From Janthinobacterium sp. UMAB-56 (GTDB lineage: Bacteria > Pseudomonadota > Gammaproteobacteria > Burkholderiales > Burkholderiaceae_D): 64,000 nucleotides of DNA. A model generated the notes under the pieces. That model worked only from the letters and a program-made list of their open reading frames with translations. It was not told where the DNA came from and made no database searches. This document shows positions 6,829 through 15,190 of the stretch, piece by piece (position 1 is the first letter of the stretch; each line of letters begins with the position of its first letter). Where the stretch lies: positions 330,301-394,300 of the forward strand of contig NZ_LT607655.1 in assembly GCF_900095265.1 (NCBI RefSeq), read 5' to 3'. The translations under genes and the position numbers were made by a program.

Positions 6829-8937
6829 CTAAGGCGCCAGCGCATTCGGCTTACCGCCCAGACGCAGGATCGCCGCCCTGGCGCCTACGGCGCCCGGATA
6901 GCGGGGATCGAGCTGCAGCGCCTGGCGATACGCTGCCACCGCCTGCGGGCGCAAGTCTTGCTCCACATAAAACTCGGCCAGGCTATCGTGCAGATTCGCG
7001 TCGCGCGGATGCAGACTGACGGCCGCCTGCAGCACAGCCATGCCCTGTGCCACGGCGCCGCTGCCTTTCAAGCGGTAGGCTTCCAGGTTCAGCGCCACCG
7101 GGCTGGCCGCGCCCAGCGGATCGCAGGCCAGCGCCAGGCGCAGGGCGGCGAGGGCCGGCTCCGTCTTGCCGGCGCGCAGCAAGGTCAATCCTTGCAGCGC
7201 ATGCGCGCCATCGCTGAGCGGATACAGCGCCACGGCCAGGCCGCTGGCCGCCAGCGCCGCCTCCGCGTCGCCACGTGCGGCCGACGTTTGCGCCAGCTCA
7301 AGCAATTCGGGCACGAAATCGGGATAGGCGCGCTGGCCGCGGAAGGCCATGTGCAAGCGGCTCTCGAGTGCCGCGAAGGATGGGGAGGCGGCCGGCCAGG
7401 CGATGGCGGCGGTGCGGTCCCAGCTAGCGGCCAGGGCCACGATGGCTTGCTCGAAGGCAGGAGCGAAGCGGGGCAAGCTGCCGTCCGCTGCGCCTTGCGA
7501 CAACAGCACATAGTCGCGCGCAAACGCCAGCGCGCCACCGCGTGAATACGTGTCCAGGTCGATGCCCGAGTGGCGCAGTGCCTCGGCCATGCTGGCGCCG
7601 GCCGCCAGGAAAACTCTTCCGCCTGCGGGATGGCGGGCCGCTTCGATGAAGGCGCGCGCCGCCCTGGCGTCCGGCGCCAGGGCCTGGCGGTTGATCTGCG
7701 TAAATGCCTCGCGCGTGGCGGCCGCATCGGCATACGGTGCATGCGTGCGCTCGGCGTAGGCCCTGCCCTCCTCGAACAGTCCTTGCGCCACCTGGTAATC
7801 GCGCTGCGCGCCCGCATCGGCGATATACGTGTTCAGCTGCCACGGCTCGCCCGTGACGACTTCGAACAGGCGCTGCACGAAGGCCTCGGGATTGACGCGC
7901 TCGAGATTGGCGGCGACGGCAATGGTGAGCTTGCGCGAGGGAAAACTGAACAGATAGGTGACCGTTTCCGGCTGCTGGCCGCTGTGGGCAATGGCGTAGC
8001 GCCCGCCCGTGGGAACGATTTCCCAGCCCATGCCGTAGTTCGTCAAGCGGCCCGCACGCGTGGCCATCGGCTGCACCATGGCGGCCACGCTGGCCGCCGA
8101 CAGGATCTTGCCTTCGTGAACGCCCCTGCCGAATGCCAGCATGTCGGGCACGCTTGAGCGCGTGCCGCCGGCCGAGAAGCGGCTGCTGATATCGACGAAT
8201 TCCGAATTCTTCCATTCCTTGCCGGCCAGCCGGTAGCCGCGCACGCGATGGGCAATCACGGCATCCGGGTCGTCCATCACAGTGGCGTCCATGCGCAGCG
8301 GCCCCCACACATGGCGCCGCATGTAGCCGGCATAGCTTTCACCCGAGGCGCCCTCGATCACGGCGCCCAGCAGATTGTAGCCATAACTGGTGTAGCGGAA
8401 GCGCGTACCCGGTTCGGCGACCAGGTCGAACTGCGCGAAGACGGCGATGGACTGGCGCGTATCCTTGTGCTCCTTGAAATGCTGTTCCAGCTGACTGTTG
8501 CGGTAGGCATCAATGCCGCCCAGGTGGCCCAGCAGTTGGCGCACCGTCACGGGAAACGCTTTGACGGGGAAATACGGCACATAGGCTTGCACGGGTGAGT
8601 CCAGGTCGACCTTGCCTTGTTCGACCAGCTGGAGGATGGCCACCGCCGTCATGGGCTTGGTGACGGACGCCAGCCGGTAGCTGGAGCGGGCCGTGGCCGG
8701 CACGCGGTTTTCCAGGTCCGCATAGCCATAGCCTTTTACCCATTCCACGTCGCCCTGGCTGAAACCGACGGTCACGCCGGGGATGCGCTCCGCGCCCATG
8801 CGCCGGGCCACCCAGCCGTCGAAATCGGCCAGGCGCGCGGCCAGCGCAGGGGAGGGAGCGGAAGTGGCTTGCGCCGCGCCGCAGAACAGCGCCAGTGCGC
8901 CAACGAAAACGTAGTATTTGCAGCTTTGCATAGTCAT
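6829..8937 (-). CDS. Secreted serine hydrolase (beta-lactamase class C fold) with C-terminal TPRs
   Basis: About 702 aa. A signal peptide (MTMQSCKYYVFVGALALFCGAAQA) is followed by a beta-lactamase/AmpH-type domain with the nucleophile motif SVTK, a YTS triad in the usual YxN place (RYTSYGYNLLG) and HSG as the third motif. Roughly residues 380-700 are helical with TPR-like repeats, the last reading LAEFYVEQDLRPQAVAAYRQALQLDP. It probably acts in the periplasm as a peptidase or esterase. The frame extends to 8997, but the signal peptide argues for a start at 8937 or 8931. It stands alone. Confidence 0.85.
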   Translation of the reverse strand: MTMQSCKYYVFVGALALFCGAAQATSAPSPALAARLADFDGWVARRMGAERIPGVTVGFSQGDVEWVKGYGYADLENRVPATARSSYRLASVTKPMTAVAILQLVEQGKVDLDSPVQAYVPYFPVKAFPVTVRQLLGHLGGIDAYRNSQLEQHFKEHKDTRQSIAVFAQFDLVAEPGTRFRYTSYGYNLLGAVIEGASGESYAGYMRRHVWGPLRMDATVMDDPDAVIAHRVRGYRLAGKEWKNSEFVDISSRFSAGGTRSSVPDMLAFGRGVHEGKILSAASVAAMVQPMATRAGRLTNYGMGWEIVPTGGRYAIAHSGQQPETVTYLFSFPSRKLTIAVAANLERVNPEAFVQRLFEVVTGEPWQLNTYIADAGAQRDYQVAQGLFEEGRAYAERTHAPYADAAATREAFTQINRQALAPDARAARAFIEAARHPAGGRVFLAAGASMAEALRHSGIDLDTYSRGGALAFARDYVLLSQGAADGSLPRFAPAFEQAIVALAASWDRTAAIAWPAASPSFAALESRLHMAFRGQRAYPDFVPELLELAQTSAARGDAEAALAASGLAVALYPLSDGAHALQGLTLLRAGKTEPALAALRLALACDPLGAASPVALNLEAYRLKGSGAVAQGMAVLQAAVSLHPRDANLHDSLAEFYVEQDLRPQAVAAYRQALQLDPRYPGAVGARAAILRLGGKPNALAP

Positions 8938-9084
8938 TAATCCATGGTGAGGGCCGTGTGCACAGCACGGCGCTGATACATGGTAAGTATCTTTCACACA
9001 TCATTGGCTGGCTGTGCACGAAATGCACGTGAGGCGCACGAACGGCACCGAAGTTGATGAAAATGTTGCAAAAGAGCAGCTACA

Positions 9085-10743
9085 ATGCCCGCCATGCCCT
9101 CCTTCTTTCGCTACCTGTTACGGTACTGCCTTGCCTGGTGCCTGGCCTTGCCCTCTTTCGCCTGCGCCATGCATCCGCTATCGCTGGACGCAGGCTGGCG
9201 CACCTGCGGCAACACGCCGTCTGCGCCCGCCTCGCTGCAGCAGTTGGTCCAACCGGGCCAGTTGCAGTGCGTGGAGCGCGAGGTCACCTTGACAGCCACG
9301 CCCTCGTCGACGCAATTGCTGGTGCTGTCGGCGCTGGCTTCCAGCGAGCTGTGGCTCGATGGCGTATGGATCGGCAGCAATGGCCAACCGGCCCGTCAAG
9401 CGAGCGGGGAACGCGCGGGCGACATCGATTTCGCCATTCACCTGACGCCACAGCAGTTGAGCATGGGCAAGCACCATCTGCGCCTGCTGCTGTCGACGCA
9501 GCAGGCGCCGGCGCAACTGGCGTCACCATTGTATGCGCTGTACCTGGTCGACCGGCAAGACTACCGCGTGGCGCTGGCCTGGTACCGGCTTCCGCCCCTG
9601 CTGCTGGCCGGGGCGCTGGGCGCCGCCACCCTGCTCTTCCTGGCCTTGACGGTGTTGTACCAGCGGCAGCGGCACTGGGCCATGTTTGCCGCGCTGTGCC
9701 TGGTGGCGACGCTGCTGCTGGTGGTGGAACTCTGGCGCAGCCTGACCGGCTATGCCTATCCCTTGCACATGCCGCGCCTGTATGCCGTCAGCGCCCTGAC
9801 ATGGCTGTTTTCCGCCTTGCTGCCCCTGTATTTTCATACGGCTTACCGCCTGCCACGCTGGCCGCTGGCGGCGGCAGTGCTGCTGGCGGGCATCGCACTA
9901 GCCGGCGCGCTGCCCACGCATTTCGACGCGCGCTGCTGGCTGATGTTCTTGACGGGCCTGGCAGCGAGCCTGGCGCTCAACCTGGGCGCCCTGTGGCGCC
10001 GGCTGCCGGGCAGCCGTGGCGGCACGCTGATCGCGCTGGCCTCGTGCGCCCTGTTCCTGCTGACGGGCAGCCAGTTCGCCGAAGGCGGCTTCGCCCTCGT
10101 CGTGTGCTTTTTGCTACTGCCCCTGTGCGCGCAACTGCTGGCCCAACTGCTGCGCGACCGCAGCAAGGCGGCGCGCGCCCAGCAGCTGGAAAACCAGCTC
10201 TTGCGCAAAAGCATGCAGCCACATTTCCTGATGAATTCTCTCAGCCTGATCAGCGAACTCAACGCGCAATCCCCGCAGGCGGCCGAAACCTTCATCGAGG
10301 CACTGGGCACCGAATTGCGCATGCTCAACGAGTTTGCCCAGCAGCCCAGCATTGCCCTGACGCAGGAACTGGCCCTGTGCGAGAATTACCTGCGCATCAT
10401 GAGCACGCGGCTGCAGCAGCCGTGCCGCCTTCAGCTCGATGGCGAAGCGGCTGGCATCACCGTGCCGCCCGCCATGTTACTAACAGCACTGGAAAATGCG
10501 TTCAGCCACAACCGCTACCGCCACGGCGTATCCTTCCTCCTGCACAGCGCCAGGCTTGCGAAAACGCACATACTTACTTTGATCCTGCCCGAAGGCGTAA
10601 CACGCCCGCATGCGGGCAGCGGCGTGGGCGAACAGTACATCCGCGCCAGCCTGCACGCCGTGTTCGGCGACGCCGCCAACTATGTCAGCGAACAGCAGCC
10701 GGCAGGCTGGCGCCTCAGCTTTACCTTGCCGGTGGCGCCATGA
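9085..10743 (+). CDS. LytS/AlgZ-type membrane histidine kinase
   Basis: A 552-aa kinase. An N-terminal signal or anchor and a periplasmic beta-rich sensor (residues about 25-165, 7TMR-DISM-like) precede about seven hydrophobic segments (about 170-360). The His_kinase domain follows with PHFLMNSLSLI (phospho-acceptor His380) and ALCENYLRIMSTRLQQ. The C-terminal ATPase part is short and its G-box is degenerate (GSGVGEQYIRASL), as is common in this family. It overlaps the next gene by four bases (ATGA), so the pair is co-translated. Two nearby ATGs (9085, 9094) are possible. Confidence 0.88.
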   Translation: MPAMPSFFRYLLRYCLAWCLALPSFACAMHPLSLDAGWRTCGNTPSAPASLQQLVQPGQLQCVEREVTLTATPSSTQLLVLSALASSELWLDGVWIGSNGQPARQASGERAGDIDFAIHLTPQQLSMGKHHLRLLLSTQQAPAQLASPLYALYLVDRQDYRVALAWYRLPPLLLAGALGAATLLFLALTVLYQRQRHWAMFAALCLVATLLLVVELWRSLTGYAYPLHMPRLYAVSALTWLFSALLPLYFHTAYRLPRWPLAAAVLLAGIALAGALPTHFDARCWLMFLTGLAASLALNLGALWRRLPGSRGGTLIALASCALFLLTGSQFAEGGFALVVCFLLLPLCAQLLAQLLRDRSKAARAQQLENQLLRKSMQPHFLMNSLSLISELNAQSPQAAETFIEALGTELRMLNEFAQQPSIALTQELALCENYLRIMSTRLQQPCRLQLDGEAAGITVPPAMLLTALENAFSHNRYRHGVSFLLHSARLAKTHILTLILPEGVTRPHAGSGVGEQYIRASLHAVFGDAANYVSEQQPAGWRLSFTLPVAP

Positions 10744-11429
10744 ATGTGTTGATACTGGAAGATGAACCGCTGATCGCGCAAGGCCTCGAACGCGAGGTGC
10801 GCGCGCATTTCGGCGCGCGCCTCAACAATCTCATGCTGCATGACAATGTACCGCAAGCCCTGGCCGCTCTGACGCAGCACGAGATCGACTTGCTGCTGCT
10901 GGACTTGCACCTGCACGGCGCCGACGGCTACGACTTGCTGCGCCTGGCCGGTGGCGCCCCGTTCCAGACCATCATCGTCTCGGCCCACGCGGAACGCTCG
11001 ATCACGGCGTTCGAGTTTGGCGTGCTCGACTTCGTCGCCAAGCCTTTCAGCCGCGAACGGCTGCACAAAGCGCTACAGCGCTATACGGGACGGCACACGG
11101 AAGCCGCCTCGCTGGCAGTCAGGAAACGGGGAACGCTGGAATGGATCGCCATGGCCGACATCGACCATGTGCAAGCCGATGGCCATTACAGCAATATCGT
11201 GCTGCGCAGCGGCGAACAGTGCTTTCACGACCTGGCGATCGACAAGCTCATGGCCCTGCTGCCGCCCCACTTCCTGCGCGTGCACCGCTCCTATATCGTC
11301 AACAGCCTGGGCTTCAAGCGGCTGCAGATCGCCGCGGGCGGCAAATACGCGCTCGACACGCAAACCAGCACGGGCATACCTGTCTCGCGCAGCAGCTATC
11401 CCGCGCTGAAACAGCGGCTGCTGGGCTGA
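10740..11429 (+). CDS. LytTR response regulator
   Basis: A 229-aa partner of the kinase before it. The receiver domain (1-120) has the acidic pocket EDE, phospho-acceptor Asp55 in LLLLDLHLHG, and Lys in FVAKPFS. The LytTR DNA-binding domain (about 130-229) carries the family landmarks DIDHVQADGHYSNI and FLRVHRSYIVN. These regulators bind paired direct repeats rather than helix-turn-helix sites. A much longer open frame runs through from 9054, but it is the shadow frame of the kinase; the ATG overlapping the kinase stop is the real start. Confidence 0.92.
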   Translation: MNVLILEDEPLIAQGLEREVRAHFGARLNNLMLHDNVPQALAALTQHEIDLLLLDLHLHGADGYDLLRLAGGAPFQTIIVSAHAERSITAFEFGVLDFVAKPFSRERLHKALQRYTGRHTEAASLAVRKRGTLEWIAMADIDHVQADGHYSNIVLRSGEQCFHDLAIDKLMALLPPHFLRVHRSYIVNSLGFKRLQIAAGGKYALDTQTSTGIPVSRSSYPALKQRLLG

Positions 11430-11438
11430 AGTCCCCGC

Positions 11439-12311
11439 TTACCAGTGCTGGGCAAAGTTGGGGAATGGCGAGGCCATGTGTTCGGGCTCCACCGGCGGCG
11501 CCATCCAGTCGCGCGGGTCGACCTTGTAGTACTGCAAGAATTGTGCATACAGTTCTTCGTGGTGCTCGGCCATCTGGTAGGGCTTTTCAAAGAAGGTTTC
11601 CGTGGCCACGGCAAAGAATTCGGCGGGATTGGTGGCGCCGTAATGGTCCATCACGCTTTGCTGCTGAACCATGGCATCGTGGCGCAGCTTGTCGAAGTCG
11701 CGCGATAGCACCGTGGCCCAACTGCGGTAGCTCGACACGCTGGGCAAATACGGCGCGCCATTCGCGGCGCCCGATTCGCTGTCGAGCTGGTGGGCAAATT
11801 CATGCAGCACCACATTCTGGCCATCGGTCCAGTCGGCTGCACCGCGCTGCACGTGGTCCCAGGCCAGCACCACGCGGCCATCGCCCCAGGATTCCCCCAG
11901 CAAGCCGTTGGCCGATGGCGTCACCACGCCGCCCGGCCCGACTTCATCGCGCGTGACGATGAATTCGTTCGGATACACGAGGATGGTGTCGAGTTCCGGA
12001 TAGACCTGGGTCTGGCGATTCAGCAGCAACAAGCAAGCCTGGCCGGCGATGGTGTAGCGCATCTCGTCCGTCATCTCCAGGCCGCCGCAACCGACGAATT
12101 TCTTTTGATACAGGAATTGCACGACGAGGTGGCGCAACTGCTCCTGCAGCGGCGCCGGCATATGCCGGTAGACGGGAATATTGCTTTCCAGCACAGCCAA
12201 GCCTTCGGCCGGCAAGGGTTTGGCCAGGGCCCGCTTCAACCGCCAGCGGGGCAACCACAGCGACAAGGCGATGCCGGCCGTGACGAGAGCGATCCACAGC
12301 AGCGGATTCAT
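11439..12311 (-). CDS. mtfA: MtfA-type zinc peptidase (M90)
   Basis: A 290-aa protein with an N-terminal membrane anchor (NPLLWIALVTAGIALSLWL) and the gluzincin motif HEFAH (in VVLHEFAHQLD), then downstream EFFAVATETFFEKP supplying the third ligand. E. coli MtfA binds the Mlc repressor and tunes glucose uptake; here the anchor and the absence of a visible mlc make the target unclear. Start 12311 is chosen because the upstream extension is Arg-rich and not family-like. It converges with the LytTR gene with a nine-base gap. Confidence 0.88.
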   Translation of the reverse strand: MNPLLWIALVTAGIALSLWLPRWRLKRALAKPLPAEGLAVLESNIPVYRHMPAPLQEQLRHLVVQFLYQKKFVGCGGLEMTDEMRYTIAGQACLLLLNRQTQVYPELDTILVYPNEFIVTRDEVGPGGVVTPSANGLLGESWGDGRVVLAWDHVQRGAADWTDGQNVVLHEFAHQLDSESGAANGAPYLPSVSSYRSWATVLSRDFDKLRHDAMVQQQSVMDHYGATNPAEFFAVATETFFEKPYQMAEHHEELYAQFLQYYKVDPRDWMAPPVEPEHMASPFPNFAQHW

Positions 12312-12489
12312 GCGGCGGCCCGCTTCAGGACGACGAAGGCAAGCGGGCGGGAGAACAACACGGCGGCGTAGGCAGACAAGGACAAGCTCCTTCAAGTGAA
12401 CCCGCGCGTTGCGGGCAGCAGTCCAGCCCACATGGGGATGCTTGCAGTCTTTTCAATCCGACTACGTCCGACGGCCCGCCCGAACGCCA

Positions 12490-12512
12490 AAAGCCGGGTG
12501 TAACCCGGCTTT
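12490..12512 (-). terminator. Terminator of the winged-helix gene
   Basis: AAAGCCGGGT (12490-12499) and ACCCGGCTTT (12503-12512) form a perfect 10-bp stem with a three-base loop. On the minus strand it ends in a short T run, 38 bases after the stop of the winged-helix gene. Confidence 0.8.
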
Positions 12513-12549
12513 CATTGCAACGTCACAATACCTGAAAAACCGCCAGGTA

Positions 12550-13170
12550 TTACTCAGCCGATTTTTGCTGCGGCGCGCCGAACAGCGCAGCGACGAGCGG
12601 ATCGCGCGTCACGGGACCGCGATTGACGCGGATGGCGTAATGCGTGTCATCGGCCAGGATGTGGAAGTGGCGGCCGCTGCCTGCCATGCTTTGCTCGCGC
12701 AGGCCCGGACGGTCTTTGCGCGGTGGCGCACCTTCGCGTTTCGGCTGGACGATGGCGGCCAGGAAGGCGCGCACGCGCTCAGGATCGGGCGTCAGCTGGT
12801 ACACTGCCTTGCCCAGATAGGTGGCGGTGCCTTCGATGTAGCGGGCCAGTTCGATCACGCCCGCTTCGCGCAGGTCGCGGATGTATTTGCGGGCGCCCGA
12901 TGGCGAAAATTTGAGGAACCAGGCGATTTCGTCGGCCAGCATCTCGTGCAGCGACAATTCGCCTATCAGCTTTTGCATGTTTTCGATGCGACGCAGGGTG
13001 GCCGACGTCGAACGCACGCGCTCGATCGGTGCCATGGAAATGGGATTCATGCGCTCCGGGGGGATCGGTGCTGCGCGCTCTACCATTTGCGAGCCTTTTT
13101 CGGGGCTACGAAGTTCCTGGTGCACTGCCTTTAATTCGCTCTTCACGTGAGACTGAGTCATTGCATGCAT
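12550..13170 (-). CDS. Winged-helix transcriptional regulator
   Basis: A 206-aa soluble protein. Residues about 50-125 hold a winged helix (HEMLADEIAWFLKFSPSGARKYIRDLREAGVIEL), followed by VYQLTPDPERVRAFLAAI, typical of ArsR/MarR-like folds. The basic C-terminal tail (PKREGAPPRKDRPG) may add DNA contacts. The start at 13170 is set by AAGGAG at the right distance; the longer frame lacks one. Its target is not evident; a strong terminator follows. Confidence 0.75.
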   Translation of the reverse strand: MHAMTQSHVKSELKAVHQELRSPEKGSQMVERAAPIPPERMNPISMAPIERVRSTSATLRRIENMQKLIGELSLHEMLADEIAWFLKFSPSGARKYIRDLREAGVIELARYIEGTATYLGKAVYQLTPDPERVRAFLAAIVQPKREGAPPRKDRPGLREQSMAGSGRHFHILADDTHYAIRVNRGPVTRDPLVAALFGAPQQKSAE

Positions 13171-13364
13171 TTGAATACTCCTTTTAAACGATTGCCGGTA
13201 GCCCGGATTGTTAAGTTCTTGGCAATTTTTATACCAGAACACCACGAATCCTGAGCGTCTGAGCACAGAATGCCCGTGTCAGCGGCTGCGGTCTGTGCGT
13301 TAACGAACATTAGAAGCAAGAAAGTGAGAAATATTGCCCTACTGAATTCTTTCTCTCGTGACAT
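13158..13364 (-). CDS. Possible small secreted protein or gene remnant
   Basis: A 68-aa frame: a convincing signal peptide (SRAIFLTFLLLMFVNAQTAAA) then a short tail with two close Cys (ILCSDAQDSWC) and a third near the end. It lies in an AT-richer patch, has no ribosome-binding site, and its end overlaps the regulator start. It may be the 5' remnant of a lost secreted-protein gene. Confidence 0.3.
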   Translation of the reverse strand: MSREKEFSRAIFLTFLLLMFVNAQTAAADTGILCSDAQDSWCSGIKIAKNLTIRATGNRLKGVFKCMQ

Positions 13365-13529
13365 CTAACAATGACATCTAAAAAACGCTGTGCCCCACTC
13401 TGCGCTCCCATTCATGGCGCAAAGTGAAATAGCGAACAGAAGCGGAAGCATCATTGCAATAAATTCAAGCTTCGTGCGCGGCGCCCGCCGCCGGCATCGC
13501 GAACCTTCGACTCTTGCAAAGGAAACATC
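13171..13529. other. AT-richer intergenic patch with a 10-bp direct repeat
   Basis: TGACATCTAA occurs twice three bases apart (13359-13368 and 13372-13381). Apart from the doubtful 68-aa frame and the ribosome-binding site of the next gene, nothing else is recognisable. Confidence 0.5.
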
Positions 13530-13766
13530 ATGAAAATACCCGCCCTGTTGACCGCCGCCTTGCTCGTCACCCTGTCCGCCTGTAACAAGCCGGCCGAAGC
13601 GCCCCTGCCCGAAACGGCGCCCAACCCTACTTCCGTCCCACAAGTGATGCCTGCCCCCGTCACGCCAGCCATGCCGGAAACGGGCCCTGGCAGCACCACG
13701 CCGCCTGCGCCGCTGACCGATCCCGCCACCGCGCCCGCCCTGCCGCCCGCCACGGCGCCGAAGTAA
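13530..13766 (+). CDS. Small proline-rich lipoprotein
   Basis: A 78-aa protein with lipobox LSAC (Cys18) and then a tail made almost entirely of Pro, Ala, Thr and Glu (PAPVTPAMPETGPGSTTPPAPL). Such tails are unstructured and may span the periplasm or the peptidoglycan. An AAAGGAAA site precedes the ATG and a strong terminator follows, so it is a single-gene unit. Function unknown. Confidence 0.75.
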   Translation: MKIPALLTAALLVTLSACNKPAEAPLPETAPNPTSVPQVMPAPVTPAMPETGPGSTTPPAPLTDPATAPALPPATAPK

Positions 13767-13841
13767 AGCCTACAGACGAGGCCGTCTGACGGCGATCCAT
13801 CCGGCGCCCGCGCGGCGCCACAGCTACTCCACGGGGGAGTT

Positions 13842-13875
13842 ACGCGTTGCCAGCCTGTTCGCAACGCGTTTTTTT
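13842..13875 (+). terminator. Rho-independent terminator
   Basis: ACGCGTTGC (13842-13850) pairs with GCAACGCGT (13861-13869) and is followed by a T run. It ends the small lipoprotein transcript and insulates the ABC operon. Confidence 0.88.
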
Positions 13876-13952
13876 ACGATTGGAGTCGGCCACGCCATTT
13901 AGGTTCAGCTGCAATGCACCCGCAAGCCACCATCGAAGCCGAGCGCCAAAAA

Positions 13953-13998
13953 TGCGGCATTCCGCACAGGCTTTGCCCTCTTCGTGCGGAAAGGCGGA
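13953..13998 (+). promoter_or_regulatory. Inverted repeat, candidate activator binding site for the ABC operon
   Basis: TGCGG-CATT-CCGCA (13953-13966) is a perfect 5-4-5 palindrome. A second TGCGG (13985-13989), with a poor partner GCGGA, follows. Together they also form TTCCGCAC-N16-GTGCGGAA (13960-13991). The group lies about 110-155 bases upstream of the predicted sigma-54 start, the usual place for enhancer sites of DctD/NtrC-type activators. Confidence 0.55.
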
Positions 13999-14081
13999 AT
14001 ATCGCCATTTCTCATTTTCAACAGATTCAAATTAAACCTTTATAAACAATCACTTGCAATAAACGCCAAAATGCGCTCCAC

Positions 14082-14097
14082 TGGCACGGAAGATGCT
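14082..14097 (+). promoter_or_regulatory. Sigma-54 promoter of the ABC operon
   Basis: TGGCACG-GAAG-ATGCT matches the -24/-12 consensus TGGCACG-N4-TTGCW with one mismatch. The GG and GC dinucleotides are the required 12 bases apart. Transcription would begin near 14108, about 65 bases before the ABC start codon. A DctD-type sigma-54 activator is encoded downstream in the same cluster. Confidence 0.8.
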
Positions 14098-14173
14098 TTT
14101 ATATTTTCATAGTCGCCACCAGAGCGGCAGCCTCACCCAATATAAAAACCATCTACCTTTTGGAGACAACAGC

Positions 14174-15175
14174 ATGGCAAGCACCTTCCGCATCTCGTCC
14201 TTCCTGAACACCAAGGCTCTGGCCGTGGCCGTCGCACTGGCCGCGCAATTCCCGCTGGCCGTCCATGCGGCCGACCTCGTACGCCTGGGCAACCTGAAAT
14301 TCGCCCATTACGGCGCCGTCGCCTATATGAAGGAAATCGCGCCGAAGTACGACTTGAAAATCGAAGAGCGCATCTTCGCCAAGGGCCTCGACATCGTGCC
14401 AGCCATGATCGCCGGCGAAATCGACGTCTCCGCCAGCGCGCTGGAAGCAGCCATCACGGGCCGCGCCACGGGCTTGCCCGTGTACCTGGTGGGCGGCTTC
14501 GCCAAGGGCGGCGTGCAGATCGTCGGGCGTCCCGACCTGAACATCAAGGGCATTGCCGACCTGAAGGGCAAGAAAGTCGGCGTCACGCGCGGTGGCCCAC
14601 AGGAAATCCTGCTGTTTGCCGAACTCACCAAGGCCAAGCTGACCTGGTCCGACAAGCCGGGCAAGGACGTGCAGATCCTGTACATGGGCTACCCAGACCT
14701 GAACCAGGCGCTGCTGACCAAGGATATCGACGTCATGAGCCAGTCCGAGCCCTACTCCACGCAGGCGATCCACAAGAAATACGGCGCGGCCATCATCAAG
14801 CCGTATGACACGCCACTGGGCGAGCCCGTGCGCGCGCTGGTGATGACGGAAAAGATGTACAAGGAAAAGCCGGCCGTGGCCCAGCGTTTCATGGATTGCT
14901 TCGTCGCCGCCACCCGCGCCTTCCTGGCCGACCCGAAACTGGCGGAAAAGTACGTGCGCGAATCGATGTTCAAGAACCAGATCACGTCCGAGGATTACCG
15001 CGATGCCATCGACAACGCCATCTTCACGGAAGACATCACGCAGAGTCACGTACAGCTGACCACCGACTACATGATGAAATTCGGCGTGGGCCGCATGGCC
15101 AAGCCGCCTGCCGCCCAGGATTGGGTCAAGCTGGACCTGCTGGAAAAAGCCAAGAAAACCTACGCACCTCGCTAA
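14174..15175 (+). CDS. ABC transporter substrate-binding protein (nitrate/sulfonate/taurine class)
   Basis: A 333-aa periplasmic protein with a signal peptide ending AVHA before ADLVRLG. The fold is NMT1/SsuA-like (GLDIVPAMIAGEIDVSASALEAAITG, then IKGIADLKGKKVGVTRGGP). Start 14174 has a TTTGGAGA site; the frame further upstream is not coding. It is the first gene of a three-gene importer operon with 15-base and 11-base gaps. The substrate cannot be read from sequence; sulfonates, nitrate, taurine, riboflavin or pyrimidine precursors are used by relatives. Confidence 0.88.
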   Translation: MASTFRISSFLNTKALAVAVALAAQFPLAVHAADLVRLGNLKFAHYGAVAYMKEIAPKYDLKIEERIFAKGLDIVPAMIAGEIDVSASALEAAITGRATGLPVYLVGGFAKGGVQIVGRPDLNIKGIADLKGKKVGVTRGGPQEILLFAELTKAKLTWSDKPGKDVQILYMGYPDLNQALLTKDIDVMSQSEPYSTQAIHKKYGAAIIKPYDTPLGEPVRALVMTEKMYKEKPAVAQRFMDCFVAATRAFLADPKLAEKYVRESMFKNQITSEDYRDAIDNAIFTEDITQSHVQLTTDYMMKFGVGRMAKPPAAQDWVKLDLLEKAKKTYAPR

Positions 15176-15190
15176 TCTGAAAGTGTCACG

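Noticed and set aside
9054-11429. A 791-aa frame joining into the LytTR regulator
   Set aside because: Its first 560 residues are a shifted frame of the histidine kinase; the real regulator starts at ATG 10740 overlapping the kinase stop.
13826-13840. ACTCC-ACGG-GGGAGT hairpin resembling one half of a guanidine-II (mini-ykkC) riboswitch, upstream of an ABC importer
   Set aside because: Only one ACGR loop is present, a terminator follows at once, and the importer has its own sigma-54 promoter 240 bases downstream.
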